NCBI GenBank assembly: GCA_027533185.1
Contig: JAPZTS010000007.1
Location: 1 to 64,000 of the forward strand
Source: Leptospira sp.
GTDB taxonomy: Bacteria; Spirochaetota; Leptospiria; Leptospirales; Leptospiraceae
Length of the DNA: 64,000 bases
Direction: 5' to 3'
Made by a program: the position numbers and the translations under genes. Positions within the stretch are counted from its first letter, which is position 1. Each line of letters starts with the position of its first letter. Below are positions 63,779-64,000 of this stretch, piece after piece. The notes under the pieces are model-generated. The model saw nothing but the letters and a program-made list of their open reading frames with translations. It was not told the origin of the DNA and made no database searches.

Positions 63779-64000
63779 ATGGAATATACAGAATCCAAAA
63801 TTGATGGCATAATTGTTCTTAAACTATTCGGCAACTTAGACATGTTAAATGCCGGAATTTTAAAAGAACGGATCCGAGAATCAACCGCAAACAAAGAGCA
63901 CAAATTTATCTTCGATTTAGGCGGAGTCAATTTTGTAGACTCTTCAGGTTTTGGACTCATCATGTCTCTCAATGACAAGTTGGCAGACATTGGAGGCGGA
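63779..64000 (+). CDS. STAS-domain anti-sigma-factor antagonist (5' end only)
   Basis: The first 74 residues of a protein that continues past the window. KLFGNLDMLNAGILKERI and FIFDLGGVNFVDSSGFGLIMSLN give a STAS domain with the phosphorylatable DSSG Ser (S55/S56). It is the second STAS protein here, similar in layout to the one at 32.1-32.4 kb. A weak TTGACC/TATCCT pair upstream would leave almost no leader, so I do not call a promoter. Confidence 0.85.
   Translation, partial: MEYTESKIDGIIVLKLFGNLDMLNAGILKERIRESTANKEHKFIFDLGGVNFVDSSGFGLIMSLNDKLADIGGG

Noticed and set aside
1..64000. CRISPR arrays, insertion sequences, prophage or integron signs
   Set aside because: No direct-repeat arrays with spacers, transposase, integrase or phage structural motifs were seen; the only repeats are the SFPD units and short palindromes.

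Overview
The window is a compact chromosomal stretch of a spirochaete, most probably Leptospira. The case rests on the AT-leaning composition, many exported proteins with relaxed spirochaete-type lipoboxes, Leptospira-type conserved hypotheticals (DUF1574, DUF2225), a class III cyclase/FecR operon, and a B12-controlled TonB receptor. I cannot fix the species. I saw no insertion sequence, phage, CRISPR array or rRNA. One tRNA (Val, UAC) is present. No gene-free stretch exceeds about 300 bases, and neighbouring genes usually overlap by 1-40 nt, so most of the window is organised as tightly coupled operons.

Layout. 1-3.25 kb: 3' end of a sulfatase/LtaS-like gene, a small secreted SFPD-repeat protein, and a three-domain fusion (degenerate isochorismatase fold, aminoglycoside-phosphotransferase-like kinase, dual-specificity phosphatase). 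3.3-6 kb: response regulator, PlsC-like acyltransferase, exported helical protein. 6-9.7 kb: DUF2225 zinc protein, truA, a beta-barrel candidate and a lipoprotein. 9.8-15.3 kb: membrane class III adenylyl cyclase, FecR/FnIII-like protein and two exported proteins. 15.3-18.4 kb: DUF1574 and MBOAT O-acyltransferase pair, then a YacP-like NYN protein. 18.4-20.6 kb: an SDR and an FAD oxidase that closely resemble DprE2 and DprE1. 20.6-24.8 kb: a six-gene minus operon (zinc-ribbon microprotein, exported helical protein, RsmD, thioesterase, SpoIIE phosphatase, LptF/G). 24.9-28.3 kb: TPR-like protein, lipoprotein, SufE, serine hydrolase and a small membrane-anchored protein.

28.3-31.4 kb: HtrA, RuvB and a TonB-C protein. 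31.5-39.2 kb: DJ-1/PfpI protein, then a minus block running from a GlmM-type mutase through glmS and a GlmU-like acyltransferase to an alpha/beta hydrolase, MccB and a STAS protein. 39.3-39.8 kb: tRNA-Val and rpsT, which starts at UUG. 39.9-43.7 kb: a four-gene operon ending in a thiolase-fold protein that lacks its catalytic Cys and His. 43.7-52.3 kb: a small membrane protein, then an eight-gene minus operon (Gld-type ABC exporter, DUF4340-like and Yip1-like proteins, mpl, pheS, Crp-like regulator). 52.3-55.4 kb: histidine kinase and response regulator, a DUF2834 protein, and an XRE/MmyB-type regulator with clear operator half-sites. 55.4-60 kb: adenosine-kinase-like PfkB, then a cobalamin riboswitch driving a BtuB-like receptor and a beta-propeller lipoprotein. 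60-64 kb: plant-type gpmI, a tandem beta-lactamase-fold lipoprotein whose first half is dead, and the start of a STAS protein.

Themes. Envelope building (UDP-GlcNAc supply, Mpl, LptF/G, O-acylation, DprE-type epimerisation) and signalling (cyclase, Crp-like regulator, two-component proteins, SpoIIE/STAS partner switching) dominate. The strongest candidates for undescribed biology are the tri-domain fusion with an erased isochorismatase triad, the spirochaetal DprE1/DprE2-like pair, the riboswitch-linked BtuB plus BtuG-like propeller, and several enzyme-fold proteins with conserved folds but replaced catalytic residues.
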